Positions 42,892 through 54,700 of a stretch of DNA of 64,000 bases are shown here, piece by piece. Position 1 is the stretch's first letter. The number at the start of each line of letters is the position of its first letter. Source of the DNA: Lunularia cruciata (lineage: Eukaryota; Streptophyta; Marchantiopsida; Lunulariales; Lunulariaceae); assembly GCA_948567375.1 (NCBI GenBank), contig OX419755.1, positions 44,893,001-44,957,000 of the forward strand, written 5' to 3'. Made by a program: the position numbers and the translations under genes. Below the pieces are notes generated by a model. It ran no database searches. It was not told the origin of the DNA and saw only the letters and a list, made by a program, of their open reading frames with translations.

Positions 42892-43754
42892 AGAGGTATC
42901 ACCAAAAGGGGACTTCTACTAATAGAGTTGGAACCAAAATATGCCTGAAATCATTGAAGGCAATTTTGGAGGCCTAAACGGATGAATTAGGCCTTGAAAA
43001 TATGTAGATCCCCCCCCCCCCCCCTCCATGGAGGAAAGGTTGGCCAAACTTACCGTTGGAAAGTCTCGTCGAGACTTTCCAACGGTACCTCATCCACGTG
43101 ATTCTGAGATTCCTATAGGAAGATTCCCTAAAAGATTCCCTCTAGTCAATGCTTGTTTGACCAACCAAATAGGACCAGGACCAACATGTCACCCGTCCAA
43201 GTAAGTAATCCAAGGTTGGAGCTTGCTGACATGTCACCTATTTATGTACCTAATCCTATGGTGGAGCTTCATTGGAGGAGATCCGTTTTGCCTATATAAT
43301 AAAGAGAAGGTGCTCCTTTGGGGCATCGGAGTTTGAGTGTGAAAGTGTTTGTTTCTCATGGTGTGTTTCTCTTCAGGCCTCCTATCCTCAGGAGTATTAC
43401 AATTCCACTATTATTAGCTAATTATATAAAAAACTAAATTATGTTATACTAATTAAAAACTTGTAAGTCTATACTTTAGTAATTCTTATGATAGAAGTTG
43501 GATATAATGAGTAATATAGAGTACTCTCAATAATTCATGTATCAATGTTGATATCTTTCTTCCCCACATAATTGAAGTACTTCTAAATTTCACAACTACA
43601 TGCATATTAAACACACCTTTGAAGAGAGGACCATATGTCTTTACTTGCACAAGCTCAAGTTTAATTGTGCTTCTCAAAGTGTAAGTGTACATAGTAAAGT
43701 GAAAACAAGAGAAATTCTTAGGAAATGATCTTGTACAAATAAAGGTGGTCTTCC
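42892..43754 (-). repeat. Right arm of the large inverted repeat
   Basis: Reverse complement of 41,647-42,502. Its LTR part is 42,892-43,401 (plus orientation, 5' half missing), with a C run at 43,010-43,024, the mirrored 37-nt hairpin at 43,051-43,087 and a TATATAATAAAG box near 43,295. 43,402-43,754 is the copied host flank. The arm stops inside the 5' LTR of element 4. Confidence 0.92.
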
Positions 43755-44196
43755 ACAATTTTGGAGGCCTAAACATATGAATTAGGCCTTGAAAATGTGC
43801 AGTTCCCCCCCCCCCTTCCTCCCTTCCCCAAAATAGAGGAAAGGTTGGCCTTCCCTCCTCCCTCCTTTGTCTCGTCAAGAGCTTTCCAACGGTACCTCAC
43901 CCACGTGATTCTTAGATTCCTATAGGAAGATTCCCTCCAATCAAAGCTTGTTTGATCAACCAGATAGGACCAGGACCGACATATCACCCATCCAAGTAAG
44001 TAATCCCAAGGGTGGAGCTTGCTGACATGTCACCTATCTATGTACCTAATCCTATGGTGGAGCTTCATTGGAGGAGATCCACTTTGCCTATATAATATAG
44101 AGAAGGTGCTGCTTTGTGGCATCGAAGTTTGAGTGTGAAAGTGTGTGTTTCTCATGGTTTGTTTCTCTTCAAGTCTCTTATCTTCCGAGTATTACA
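43755..44196 (+). repeat. 5' LTR of element 4, first third missing
   Basis: Starts abruptly at ACAATTTTGGAGGCC after the right arm and ends at GAGTATTACA. It includes a C-run near 43,806 and a TATATAATA box at 44,089-44,097. Confidence 0.85.
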
Positions 44197-44197
44197 A

Positions 44198-44212
44198 TGG
44201 TATCAGAGCAGG
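44198..44212 (+). promoter_or_regulatory. tRNA-iMet primer binding site
   Basis: TGGTATCAGAGCAGG, a perfect match to the initiator tRNA complement, one base after the LTR end. Confidence 0.9.
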
Positions 44213-44319
44213 TGTTGTCCAAGAGAGCGGATCACCCCTCTTGGAAGAACATGGACTACTGAGATTGAGTAATTTTGAGGAGAGACATTCTGGTGTAATT
44301 GGTAGATTAGGAGGATAGA

Positions 44320-44744
44320 ATGGATGCTCCGGGAGGACAATATCTAGTGCCTTGCTTTCCATTCTTGAATCCATTCAACATCAAGATTATGTACATTTAG
44401 TGCGAGCAAGTGAGAGTGTATTTGGTTTTTCATTTTGGAGCAGAGTTCATGGATACAATAATGAATTTGCCAAACCTACTGATTTTTTCTGTAGTGATTT
44501 ATGATAAAGAGTGCAATTTGACAATTTACATTTTGTTGTGATAGATTTGAATGTCCCAAATCCTTTCACTTTTAACACTCAAGTAGAAATTTGTTATGTG
44601 GTGAGACCTAAAGTGATGTTTAGGGATTTCGTGGTCAGGAATTTTGGTGAGAAATATTACCAACGAGTGGTAGCTTCTAAGGTACCAATGGTAGTTCCAA
44701 TAGTTTGTGTGCCCTCCAGAGTGATCATATTAACTCTCTATTGA
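44320..44744 (+). pseudogene. Leader reading frame upstream of gag (element 4)
   Basis: MDAPGGQYLVPCFPFLNPF, then after a stop VFHFGAEFMDTIMNLPNLL. A frame change leads to a 77-codon open piece containing DNLHFVVIDLNVPNPF and VMFRDFVVRNFGEKYYQR. It is parallel to 14,708-15,125 of element 3. Conservation in two copies suggests it was once coding. No known domain. Confidence 0.4.
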
Positions 44745-44779
44745 AGTTTAGGGTATAGCAATCGAGTGCTACAGGAACC

Positions 44780-45870
44780 ATGGATCCATAATTGCAAGAG
44801 TTGGTGCAAGGAATGCAAGGGATGTTGAACAAATTTTGAGAGATTAAGATGACCATGGAGGCATTACAAAGTCAAGTGTAGACCCTCAAGAATGATCAAG
44901 CAATGCAAGAAGAAGAGCCGTCTCAAAATCCAATACCTGTGACTGAAGTACTTGGAGAGGCACCCGTGCCTACAAACCCTATCAATGATGAAGCCACATT
45001 ACTACTCCGGATGAAGAAGACCTCCAACATCGAGCCTTACAAGGGGCAGCGTACGATGGGAGTAGTGGAGAACTAGATCTTGAGAATGAATCAATATTTT
45101 AGGTTGTTCTCAACAAAGATCACCGAGCATGCTGCAGGGTGTGTTTGCATGTGGGTACTTGACCAATAAAGCCTTCACATGGTATGACTCTTGGGAACGA
45201 TCCATGTTGGCCGAGATAAGGGAGGTCACATGGACAGAAATGCAAGAAGGATTACTAAAGAATTTCCAATCGATGGATTTTGTGCAAATGGCCCGGATCC
45301 GACTATGGGGATTGAAACAGAAGAACAGCATACAAGAGTATGTGGAGGCATTTTTGGATCTACAAGTCGCAATAACCGACATGAGTCCAGCAGAGGATCT
45401 CAACAATTTCAAATGAAGGTTGAAGGAGCGGATTTGCCAAGAAGTCATGGTACAAAATCCTTACACGATATTTGAAGCTATTGCCTGTGCACAAAGAATA
45501 ACAGGAGCATTAGGTGGAGGTGAAGTAGAAGTTCCACCTCAACATTAACGGCCAGAAATGCCCCCCATGGGTGGACCAGTACCAATGGAACTGGGCAACC
45601 TTTGGTTTCAAGACCAAGGAGCACAACTGCTTCAAGGAGAACGTGGACGGGTAGAAGAACGGAGAGATGGAGTCTCACGAGGAGAAGGAACTCAAGGAGA
45701 AGGACACCATTGTTACAATTGTGGTCGTATTGGGCATATATCTACCAGCTGTTGTGCTCAACTTCCCAGAGGCCCTCTACTTTCATACAGGCAATCTTTG
45801 AACAACATGGAGAGATGCATTGAAGAGGAGGAGGTGGAAATCACTTTGGAAAACAAAGATTGCCAGTAAA
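44780..45870 (+). pseudogene. gag of element 4
   Basis: The ATG at 44,780 gives MDP, then TAA, then LQELVQGMQGMLNKF: codon 4 is a stop as in element 3, with a different stop triplet. The capsid part is open in pieces (AFTWYDSWERSMLAEIREV; NFQSMDFVQMARIRLWGLKQ; EYVEAFLDLQVAITDMSP). The zinc knuckle CYNCGRIGHISTSC is intact (about 45,714-45,755). It ends LNNMERCIEEEEVEITLENK. Confidence 0.75.
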
Positions 45871-47600
45871 TGTACCTTGCTGCCTTACTGGCTCAATAAG
45901 GAAACAAAAAAGCAAAGGAAGGAAGAAGACAAGTGCACAAAGGTACCAAAAGGCAACCTCACAATTAATTGTAGTGAATGGGGTCCTAGAAGGCAATCAA
46001 GTGAGAGTGTTAATAGATCCGAGAGCAACAAAGAATTTCTTGTCTTGCTCTATTGTAATAAGATTGGGAATGGATCTAGAGAGAGATGAAAGTGAAGAAG
46101 TAGAGTTACCTAACGGACAAATAGAGAGGATTGAATCATTACCCAGGTGTGTAACACTCTCTATAAGAAAATATCAAGAAGCAATTGAGTGGCGAGTGAT
46201 ACAATTAGCTTGTTATGATGCAATCTTAGGTATGCCATGGATGGAGCATTACAACCTTATGGTAGATTGGAGGAAGAAAGTAGTGAGAACCCACCAATGG
46301 TCAATCATTGGGGTTAAAGAAAAATCACATAGGCAAGAATTGCCTCTCTATGTCATAGGGACAATAGCTATCTGTAAGACTGATAAGTGTTTCATGGGTC
46401 TAATAAGAGAAGTCCAGAGCGCACAACTTGAGAGACAAATTCCTGAGAAATTGAAGGATGTCATAAATGAGTTTCAAGATGTCTTTCCTGATCTACCCTT
46501 AGGATTACCACCAAAAAGGAGAGTATATCATAAAATTGAGACACTCTCGGGGAAGACACCTCCCTGTAAGGCCCCATATCCCCTATCATCTCATGAGTTG
46601 GAGGAGTGAAAGAATCAAATTGAGGATATGCTGTAGAAAGGGTTCATCCAACCCAACATATCACCATATGGGGCTCCGGTCTTGTTTGTGAAGAAGAAAG
46701 ATGGTACAATGCGCATGTGCATTGACTATCGGGGTCTCAATCAGCAAATAGTGAAGAACAAATACCCCTTACCTCGCATGGATGATCTATTTGATCAACT
46801 TAATGGAGCAAGACACTTCACCAAACTAGACTTGCAGAGCGGTTACAATCAAATCCAAATTGTAGAGGAGGATGTGTACTAGAATGCCTTTTGAACCAGG
46901 TATGGCCACTTTGAGTATCTCGTGATGCCTTTTGGTCTCACCAACGCACCTGCCACTTTCATGAGTCTAATGAATGACATATTTTGTCCATATTTGGATA
47001 AGTCTATCATCGTCTTCCTGGATGACATCTTAGTATATAGTAGCACAATGACGGAATACAAACAGCATCTACAAGAAGTCCTCCAGATTCTAAGACAAAA
47101 TTGATTGTATGCCAAAATCTCAAAGTGTGAGTTTGACAAGTCTGAAGTAGACTACTTGGGGCATAGAGTAAGTGCAGAGGTTATTCTAAGTATTAATAGA
47201 TAAAATAGAGGTCATTCAAAAATGGAGTGCCCCAGAAGATCAAACTCAACTCAAGAGCTTCTTGGGTTTGATGGGATTCTATCGTTGATTTGTCAAGGAC
47301 TTCTCCAAGGTTGAATAGCCTTTAACAGCACTGCTTGGCAAAGGGAAGAAGTGGACATGGGGAACCGCACAAGAGTTGGCTTTTCAAGAATTGAAAGCCA
47401 CCTTGCTACATGCACCAATCTTGAAGTGGTATGACCCAAAATGTCCAATCAAGTTGGTTATAGATGCATCAAGCATAGCAATTGGAGCAGTCCTACAACA
47501 AGAGTGGCATGACGGATGGCATCCCATTGCATATTTCTCTCAAAATTTGTTACCGGTAGAGTGCAACTACCACACCACATAACAAGAAGAGTTGGTCATT
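45860..47600 (+). pseudogene. Protease, RT and RNase H start of element 4
   Basis: A 249-codon open frame holds the protease with VLIDPRATKNFLS; the catalytic DSGAT has become DPRAT, so it should be inactive. QLACYDAILGMPWMEHY follows. [23 protein letters not shown] at 46,680, [25 protein letters not shown] and [13 protein letters not shown] with the LDD pair intact near 47,020. RNase H: VIDASSIAIGAVLQQEWHDG at 47,460. Stops at 46,607, 46,633, 46,880 and 47,102 and several frameshifts break it. Confidence 0.85.
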
Positions 47601-49290
47601 GTCTTGGCAACCAAGCATTGGAAGCACTATCTGGATGAGAAGGCATTTGTGGTAGAGATAGACCACAAACCTCTAGTCTACCTTGAGATGCAAAAGGATC
47701 TATCTTGTTGCCATATTTGATGGGCAGAGTGGCAACAACACTTCAACATGACAATCACCTACGTTGAAGGTAAGAAGCAACTTGCAGATGCATTCACCCG
47801 CATGCCAATGGCAAACAACTTGGTGGCAAAGGTTCAGATTAACCCCAAATTCTGGCTAGAGATTCTAGCGGCTACAAAAACTGATCTTCAGATTGTAGAA
47901 GGGCAATCATCCAAAGGCATCACCATCACCCAAGGACTCACCTTTTGTGATGGCAGATTATGGATTCCAAATGTCCCAGAATTGTGCACCACCATTCTAG
48001 CGGAATGTCATGATTTGGCCATTGCAGGTCATGTTGGAGTGGACAAGACCTTGGATGCAGTCCAACGCCATTACTATTGGCCCAAGATGAGCAACAATGT
48101 GATGGACTACGTGCACAATTGCTTACTTTGTCAACAAAACAAGCTTCTAATCAAGCTCCTATAGGGCTCCTGCAACCTCTCCCCACTCCTACACAACATT
48201 GGGAACAAGTGTGTATGGATCTTGTCTGTGAATTACCCAAGACCACATCAGGATTTGAATCCATCGTGGTCTTTGTGGACCGGCTTAGCAAAATGATTCG
48301 TGTACGCCCTACCACCAAAGAGGTAACTGCTCCACAACTTGCTCAATTATACTTAGATGCAGTCTTCTCTCACCATGGCTTGTCTCAAGTACTCATCACT
48401 GATAGGGGTACTCAATTCACCAGTTTGTTTTGGTGCACCCTATTTGGTTTCTTCAAAACCAAGTTGGCCATGTCCACAGCTTACCATCCACAAACAAATG
48501 GACAAACAGAGCGGGCTAATCGCACTATTGAAGACATGTTACGCGGCTTCACCTTAGAAGAGCAAGAGAGGTGGGACACCCTACTCCCGTTGGTGGAATT
48601 CACTTACAACAATTCAATGAATGCATCCACCCAGGTCACTCTGTTCTTCCTCATGTATGGTGAGCATCCCTTCACACCTTCTAGCTTGACGAAGATCCGT
48701 CCGATGGCTACCAAGGTCGATGCAGTCAACACATTTGTTTCTAGAATCCAACAAGGGATGGAGAGCGCTAAGCACAAATTACAGATTGCACAAAATCACC
48801 AAAAGCAATATGTTGATGCACAACGTAGGCACATGGAGTTCAATGTTGGGGATCAAGTGTGGCTATCAACAACCAACCTCACATAAGTGGGACCTTGTAA
48901 GCTCAGACCTAGTTTTATTGGGCCTTTCTCAATTCTCCGTCGAGTTGGCGTTGTGGCTTATCACCTTGAGCTCCCACCACACATGAAGATCCATCCAGTG
49001 TTCCATGTCTCCCTACTATGCAGATATGCTCCCCGATCAGGCTTGGGTCATTCCACACAAGACATTTGACCTTGTCCAACACTCATTGATGGCAACAAGG
49101 AATATGAAGTGGAGCGTATTCTCCAAAAACATATGCGTGGTATTCGTCATCCACACGTGGATTATCTTGTCTAGTGGAAAGATTACCCCCTCTATGAAGC
49201 AATGTGGGAGCCCACTACCAATTTGACATATGCACCGGTGTTGGTGCAAGCATTTCAGCAACAATTGTACAACAAGGGCGTTGTGTCTTA
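47601..49290 (+). pseudogene. RNase H end, integrase and chromodomain of element 4
   Basis: The best preserved piece is a 269-codon frame at 48,077-48,886. Before it, HDLAIAGHVGVDKTLD and YYWPKMSNNVMDYVHNCLLC give the zinc-binding HHCC. The core has MDLVCELPKTTSGF, VLITDRGTQFTSLF and HPQTNGQTERANRTIEDML, that is, the D,D,E residues. FFLMYGEHPF and FNVGDQVWLST lead to the C-terminal part. From about 49,085 a chromodomain is read: NKEYEVERILQKHMRGIRHP, VDYLV, a stop, WKDYPLYEAMWEPTTNLTYAP. One frameshift near 48,150 separates the integrase start from its core. Confidence 0.88.
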
Positions 49291-49304
49291 AAAGGAGAGA
49301 GGTT

Positions 49305-50066
49305 TGAAATACCAAGAGCTAGCCATATGATCAAGATGTGAAATTTGGTTTGGTAACATATGGAATGATGTTATACATGATGGTCAAAATAGATCAGATA
49401 GAAGTATCATGAAAATGGTACTTCTACTAATAGGACATAAAACCAAAATAGATTTGAAAACCTTATAACCAATAGCTAGACATATGATTTGAAGGTGAGA
49501 ATTGGGTTGGTAACATCTAGAAGGATGTTACACAAGATGGACTGAATAGATCAGAAATAGGTATCACCAAAGGGGACTTCTACTAATAGAGTTGGAACCA
49601 AAATATGCCTGAAATCTTTGAAGGCAATTTTGGAGGCCTAAACGGATGAATTAGACCTTGAAAATGTGCATTTCCCCCCCTTCCCCCCAAAATAGAGGAA
49701 AGGTTAACCTTCCCTTCCTCCTCCTTTGTCTTGTCGAGAGCTTTCCAAGGGTACCTCACCCACGTGATTTTGAGATTCCTATATGAAGATTCCCTAAAAG
49801 ATTCCCTCTAGTCAAAGCTTGTTTGACCAACCAAATAGGACCAGGACCGACATGTCACCCATCCAAGTAAGTAATCCAAGGGTGGAGCTTGCTGACATGT
49901 CACCTATCTATGTACCTAATCCTATGGTGGAGCTTCATTGGAGGAGATCCGCTTTGCCTATGTAATAAAGAGAAGGTGCTCCTTTGGGGCATCGGAGTTT
50001 GAGTGTGAAAGTGTGTGTTTCTCATGGTGTGTTTCTCTTCAGGTCTCCTATCCTCGGAGTATTACA
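49305..50066 (+). repeat. 3' LTR of element 4
   Basis: 762 bp. It begins TGAAATACC (TGTAATACC in others) and ends GGAGTATTACA. It includes the doubled 5' unit (about 160 bp, second copy from AATAGCTAGACATATG near 49,470). Confidence 0.88.
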
Positions 50067-50603
50067 CCTATACATAGAAAAAATAAATGCATCTCATTTC
50101 TATTTTATAAATTCTTGGTTTGATGCATAACAAATCAATGCTTTTAGTGACGTTCAAATTTGAAGGTCAAAGTTGATAAAACAATATTCCACATTAATGC
50201 AAATAAATATGATGGTGAAGGGAATTTTTTGACTAGAATGATTTTTATAGGTAGATAATGAGAATTTGAAGATTCTTCTAAATTTTGATATAGTTTAGAA
50301 GTATGAGCATATGGTGGAATATCTTTTGTACATCATAAAAGAATTTGGTGAGACCTCAAATTGCTCATTATTCTCTTCTGTTTTTGCAATTCCACTCTTA
50401 TTATTTCCTTATGATCATATAAATAGTTTATTTATTTCCTTGTGTTTCTCTTTATTATTTATATGAGTAGTGAGTGTACATAAGTTTCCTTTTTTGCTCA
50501 AAATTCTTATTTGGTAATTCAAAAATAAGATGTTCAAAGGATCAATATGATCTCTCATTTGATGTGATAGTTTGATAGACCATATACCAATGATAGAAGA
50601 TGG
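50067..50603. other. Unassigned AT-rich stretch
   Basis: No gene or repeat copy recognised. It may be the host flank of element 4. Confidence 0.4.
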
Positions 50604-51195
50604 TGTGATACCATTAGCTAGATAGATTATATAAAGATGGAAATTGGCTTGGTAATATCTTTAGTGATGTAAGACAGGTTACATGATGCTCTAAGTAGAT
50701 CCGATAAAGGCATCACAAAAGTAGTATTTCTACTAATAGAGTAGAGGCCAAAAACACCTTGAAAATTTCAAACTAATTTCAAAGACCTAAATGAATGAAT
50801 TAGACCTCAAAAAATGAAATATTTCTCCCTCTAGAAAGAAAGGAATTATCTTCTCTCCTTTTAGTTTGTCTCATCAAGAGCTATCAAGTGATACCTCACC
50901 CATGCTATTCTAAGCTTCCTATAAGAAGATTCTTTAAAGATTCTCTTTGGTCAAATTTGTTTGACCAACCAAATAGAACAAGGATCAACATGTCACCAAT
51001 CCATGCAACTAATCTAAGGATGGAACTTGATGACATGTCACTAATCCATGTATTTGATCCAAGGATGTAGAGTGGATGATCTTTGCTATATAATAAAAAC
51101 AAGGTGCTCCTTTGGGGCATCACTATATCAAGGAATGAAACCTTGTGTTTCTCTTGTGTTTCTCTTAGGTTTTCTCTTGTCCTCAAAACATTACA
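50604..51195 (+). repeat. Diverged lone chromovirus-type LTR
   Basis: TGTGATACCATTAGCTAG ... AAAACATTACA, 592 bp, with the family landmarks (GGTGCTCCTTTGGGGCATC, CATGTCACCAATCCATG). It is flanked by GATGG and AATGG, which may be a target duplication with one change. The following bases do not form the iMet primer site, so a solo LTR is the simplest reading. Confidence 0.7.
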
Positions 51196-54100
51196 AATGG
51201 AGTCTAGAACCTTGTACCTAGGTTTTAGAATTAATCTCACTAGGTAGATCTCATTCTTTGAAAATTCAAACTCAAGATGAAGTATATGTGTTAGATAAGT
51301 CTCATCATCAAGGGTATGATAGTGAGCTTAACTATTGTAAATTAGATGTGATAGACAAAGTATTCCAAAATTATTTGTACAACTCAAATAATGCTTTACA
51401 TCTATCCAAGATGAAGATTAAGCTTTGCACATCAAAGCTCTACCACAACTTTAAGTACAAGTTTTGGGTATATTTTGCATCTCAAGAAATCCTCCAACTT
51501 AAGTACCAGGTGAAGCTTAAGCATTGTCATCAAAGCTCTTTTACAAATTTTCAAGAAGCTAAAGATGAATGCTATAAAAAACCAAGAAACCACTTAGTTT
51601 TCTTCAAGCATTTTGCACACATAATGTGTGAAAAATGCATTATTCTTAGTTTAAGAAGTTGCTTTGTATTTTCTTACAAAATATGATATATTTTGCCATA
51701 AATACACCAGAGTATTATGCAATAGAAATAAACTCAAGCTTAAATTCAAAAACATGAAAAAATTAATTGGATATACATATAGACTTTTCTATATGTTATT
51801 AAAGATCATTCTCTCTTTTTTATACACTAAATTATTACCAAAAAGACTAAGGATAATGATGATTAGCCTTTTTGATAGTAAGGATAGTTAATATTGTATA
51901 CAAGAGAAAGAAAATAAAAAAATTTATTGAAGAATGCACCTATATTTTTTTACCAATTCTAGTCAACTCCATTTATTATTTTTTACCAATTGCACTAGGT
52001 TTCACATGAAAGTCGCCAGCTACTCTGGATTTAAACAAAAGGTACACTTTACTTCAATTACAAATTCCACCAACTACTTTACTAGTTGATATCTCAATTT
52101 GGTTGATATGGATCTATATACCAATTTGGGGATTACATTGTTATGTGCATTGCAAAGGATTCTTGTGATATTATTGAGAAGAATCTATGCTACTAAAAGT
52201 ATTTTGTTCATAATCATTTTTATGAACCAACATCTTGAAGACTTTAATTTAATTCAAGAAAAGAGAGAAAAAATTGCACCTTAGAGAAAAGATATGGAGC
52301 ATTCAGGTGACTCAAGCAAGGATGCAACCAAGAGATTGTGGTGATGGATATAGTGAATCACTTGATCGCCATGAGGAGTTCTTTTTTATCCCAAATGTTG
52401 ACAAGGAAGAGAACCAAATATAAGAGAGTCAAAATTGAAACACACAGAAGAAATTAGATGTTAAGAATAGGTTAGGAGATGTTGATAACTTTTATTCATT
52501 GTACATCTTTTCTTAGCTGGATAAAATAATATATAATTTCTACAAATATCAAGTGATTTCTCAAGTTATATGATACTTTGTAATATGTAGAGTTATGCTT
52601 CTAACTCCTCCAACCTCTTCTTGATTTTGTCCCTTATTTATAAAAAAATAAAATTGTAATAGACTATTTACTCTCTGGTCTTCTTTCTTGGATTTATTTG
52701 TCTATTTATGTAAAGCCTTCACATATGAAAGGAATATTTTACAACCAAGAATGGTGAGGAGTTCCTAGATGTGAGAAGCTTCTCTTGTTAGCTCACTTGG
52801 TTGTGGTGAGTGGTAGTTATAGTAGAGGAGCCATTGATTTGGTCAAGTACTATAGTAGCTTTATTTGACAACTCCTACAAAACTTGTGGACTATAAAGAA
52901 TTGGCCTCCATTTGCAATCAAAATGACTTCAACATTTGAAACATTACTCTTCTACACTTTCCAAAAGCAACAAGAAACTTTGTCTTGTGAGATGCAATAT
53001 TATAGCATCTACACAAGTTTGGTTGTAGAGGGTGTAAGAACAATCCAATCCAAGGTGATTCAGACTGTCCTTCATTATATTTGATTGATTGGCAATCCAT
53101 AAGCATCAAGAGTAGAGGTCAACAAAGAAGGAGAAGAATAGGATGAAGTTGTGTATAGTTCCTTAGGAGATGATGTGCTAGATCGATTAGTTTACATACA
53201 GTGAAGTACATATATGATGTCCTTCACTATATATGATGTCATGTTGATTGGAAGTTCACTTAGGTCCATAAAACCATATTCTCTCTTGTTGAAACATAAC
53301 ACACATTTCTTCATTTCCATAAATTTTGGTTGGATTGGATGTCATGTACTCAAGATTCTTTGGATTTATCATACAAAAGGGTTATTATTATCTTTTGAAA
53401 AGGGTTGATGATTTCTTTTGTATAGATTTCACCAAGTAGTCTGTAATATGGTCATTGTAATCTCCATAAAAGATTTCAAACAGAATTTGATTAAAAAAGT
53501 TTATCATTGTGTATGATTAATTATGGAATTCTATTTGTACAAATGACTAAACAAGAACTCTCTATTGATCCCTGATTATAATGTTTGCTCTTGAAGATAC
53601 TTACATTCCAACCATGAGATGTATACTAACAAGTGGTACAAATGATACCAAACAACAATTAAAGAATTTTGTTATATTACAAAAAATAATATGTTACATA
53701 TATTACAAAAAATAATCATTTCATGTAATGATTACATACTCTTGTAAAGATTTATGGGTTCTACAACATAGACAAGTCAAAAAATATTTCCTTTATATGT
53801 AATATGCACTAGAATGGAAAACTTAAATATCCCCTCAAGACTTAAACTTAAACTTTGCTTGCAAGGAGATTTTTGATGTATATATTAGCTAGGTGCTTGA
53901 TTTATTTCAATCTACCAATAATGGTGCAATAAGAAATATTCGATCTTCCTACAATAAATAATTCAAATTTTCATTTCTAATTTTCACTAAAATAGTAAAA
54001 CAAACGTGATTTCTTAAGTTTATATTAAAATATGAATGAAAAATTCTAGAAAATGATATTAATACCAAAAATAAAAATTAAATAATTTTTTACATATTAT

Positions 54101-54700
54101 TATTATTATTATATATATAGAAGGAAAAGAGATCATAAAATTTACTTAAATCTCTGATTTGATTTCACGTATACACTAATATTTTGACAGCCAAAGATTG
54201 ACCCTTAATCCTGAAAATACACAATAATTTCTCAAGTAATCAAAATGTAATCGAGGTTCTTGGATTTAATCTTCGGATACCGGATCTAAGGTTTGTCCAA
54301 TCTAATTATCCGAGAAGCTATATACTCATAAATTTTAGAACTCAAAGTGGATGATATTTGATTCATCTCACTCATCTCCTAACTTCCTCTTAAAATCCCT
54401 AGGCCTTAAAATGAAAATTACTCCATAGATCAACAATCATATGTCTTTTCCTCTAAGAATGTAAACAAACAGAACAATTCACGTATCAGTATTGTGGAAT
54501 TGACACATAGTTACAGAAAAATGCCTTCCATCCATCGCCAATGATTCATCTCATTTTTAGACTAATGAGATGAATGAGTAGGTATTGGGATTGACATATC
54601 ATTGGAGTACTCGATGTTATGAGGAGAGCTTCCATCCGTCCATCTCGTTACTTTATTAAGAAACAATAGGAATATATAGTTCAATACCGTCACTCCTTCT
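51196..54700. other. AT-rich region without recognised genes
   Basis: The longest frame, 51,258-51,686 (+, 142 codons, MKIQTQDEVYVLDKSHHQGY), has no recognisable domain and no supporting copy in the window. A TTA/AT microsatellite lies at 54,095-54,119. Nothing else could be named. Confidence 0.5.

Larger units (their letters stand above)
43755..50066 (+). mobile_element. Element 4: Ty3/gypsy chromovirus with truncated 5' LTR
   Basis: Same family as element 3 and better preserved. Order: partial 5' LTR, primer site, leader frame, gag, protease, RT, RNase H, integrase, chromodomain, polypurine tract (AAAAGGAGAGAGG near 49,290), 3' LTR. The left end is cut by the inverted repeat, so no target duplication can be read. 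About a dozen stops or frame changes are seen in pol. Confidence 0.9.

Noticed and set aside
51258-51686. 142-codon frame next to the lone LTR
   Set aside because: No recognisable domain, AT-driven composition and no second copy; noted but not called a gene.
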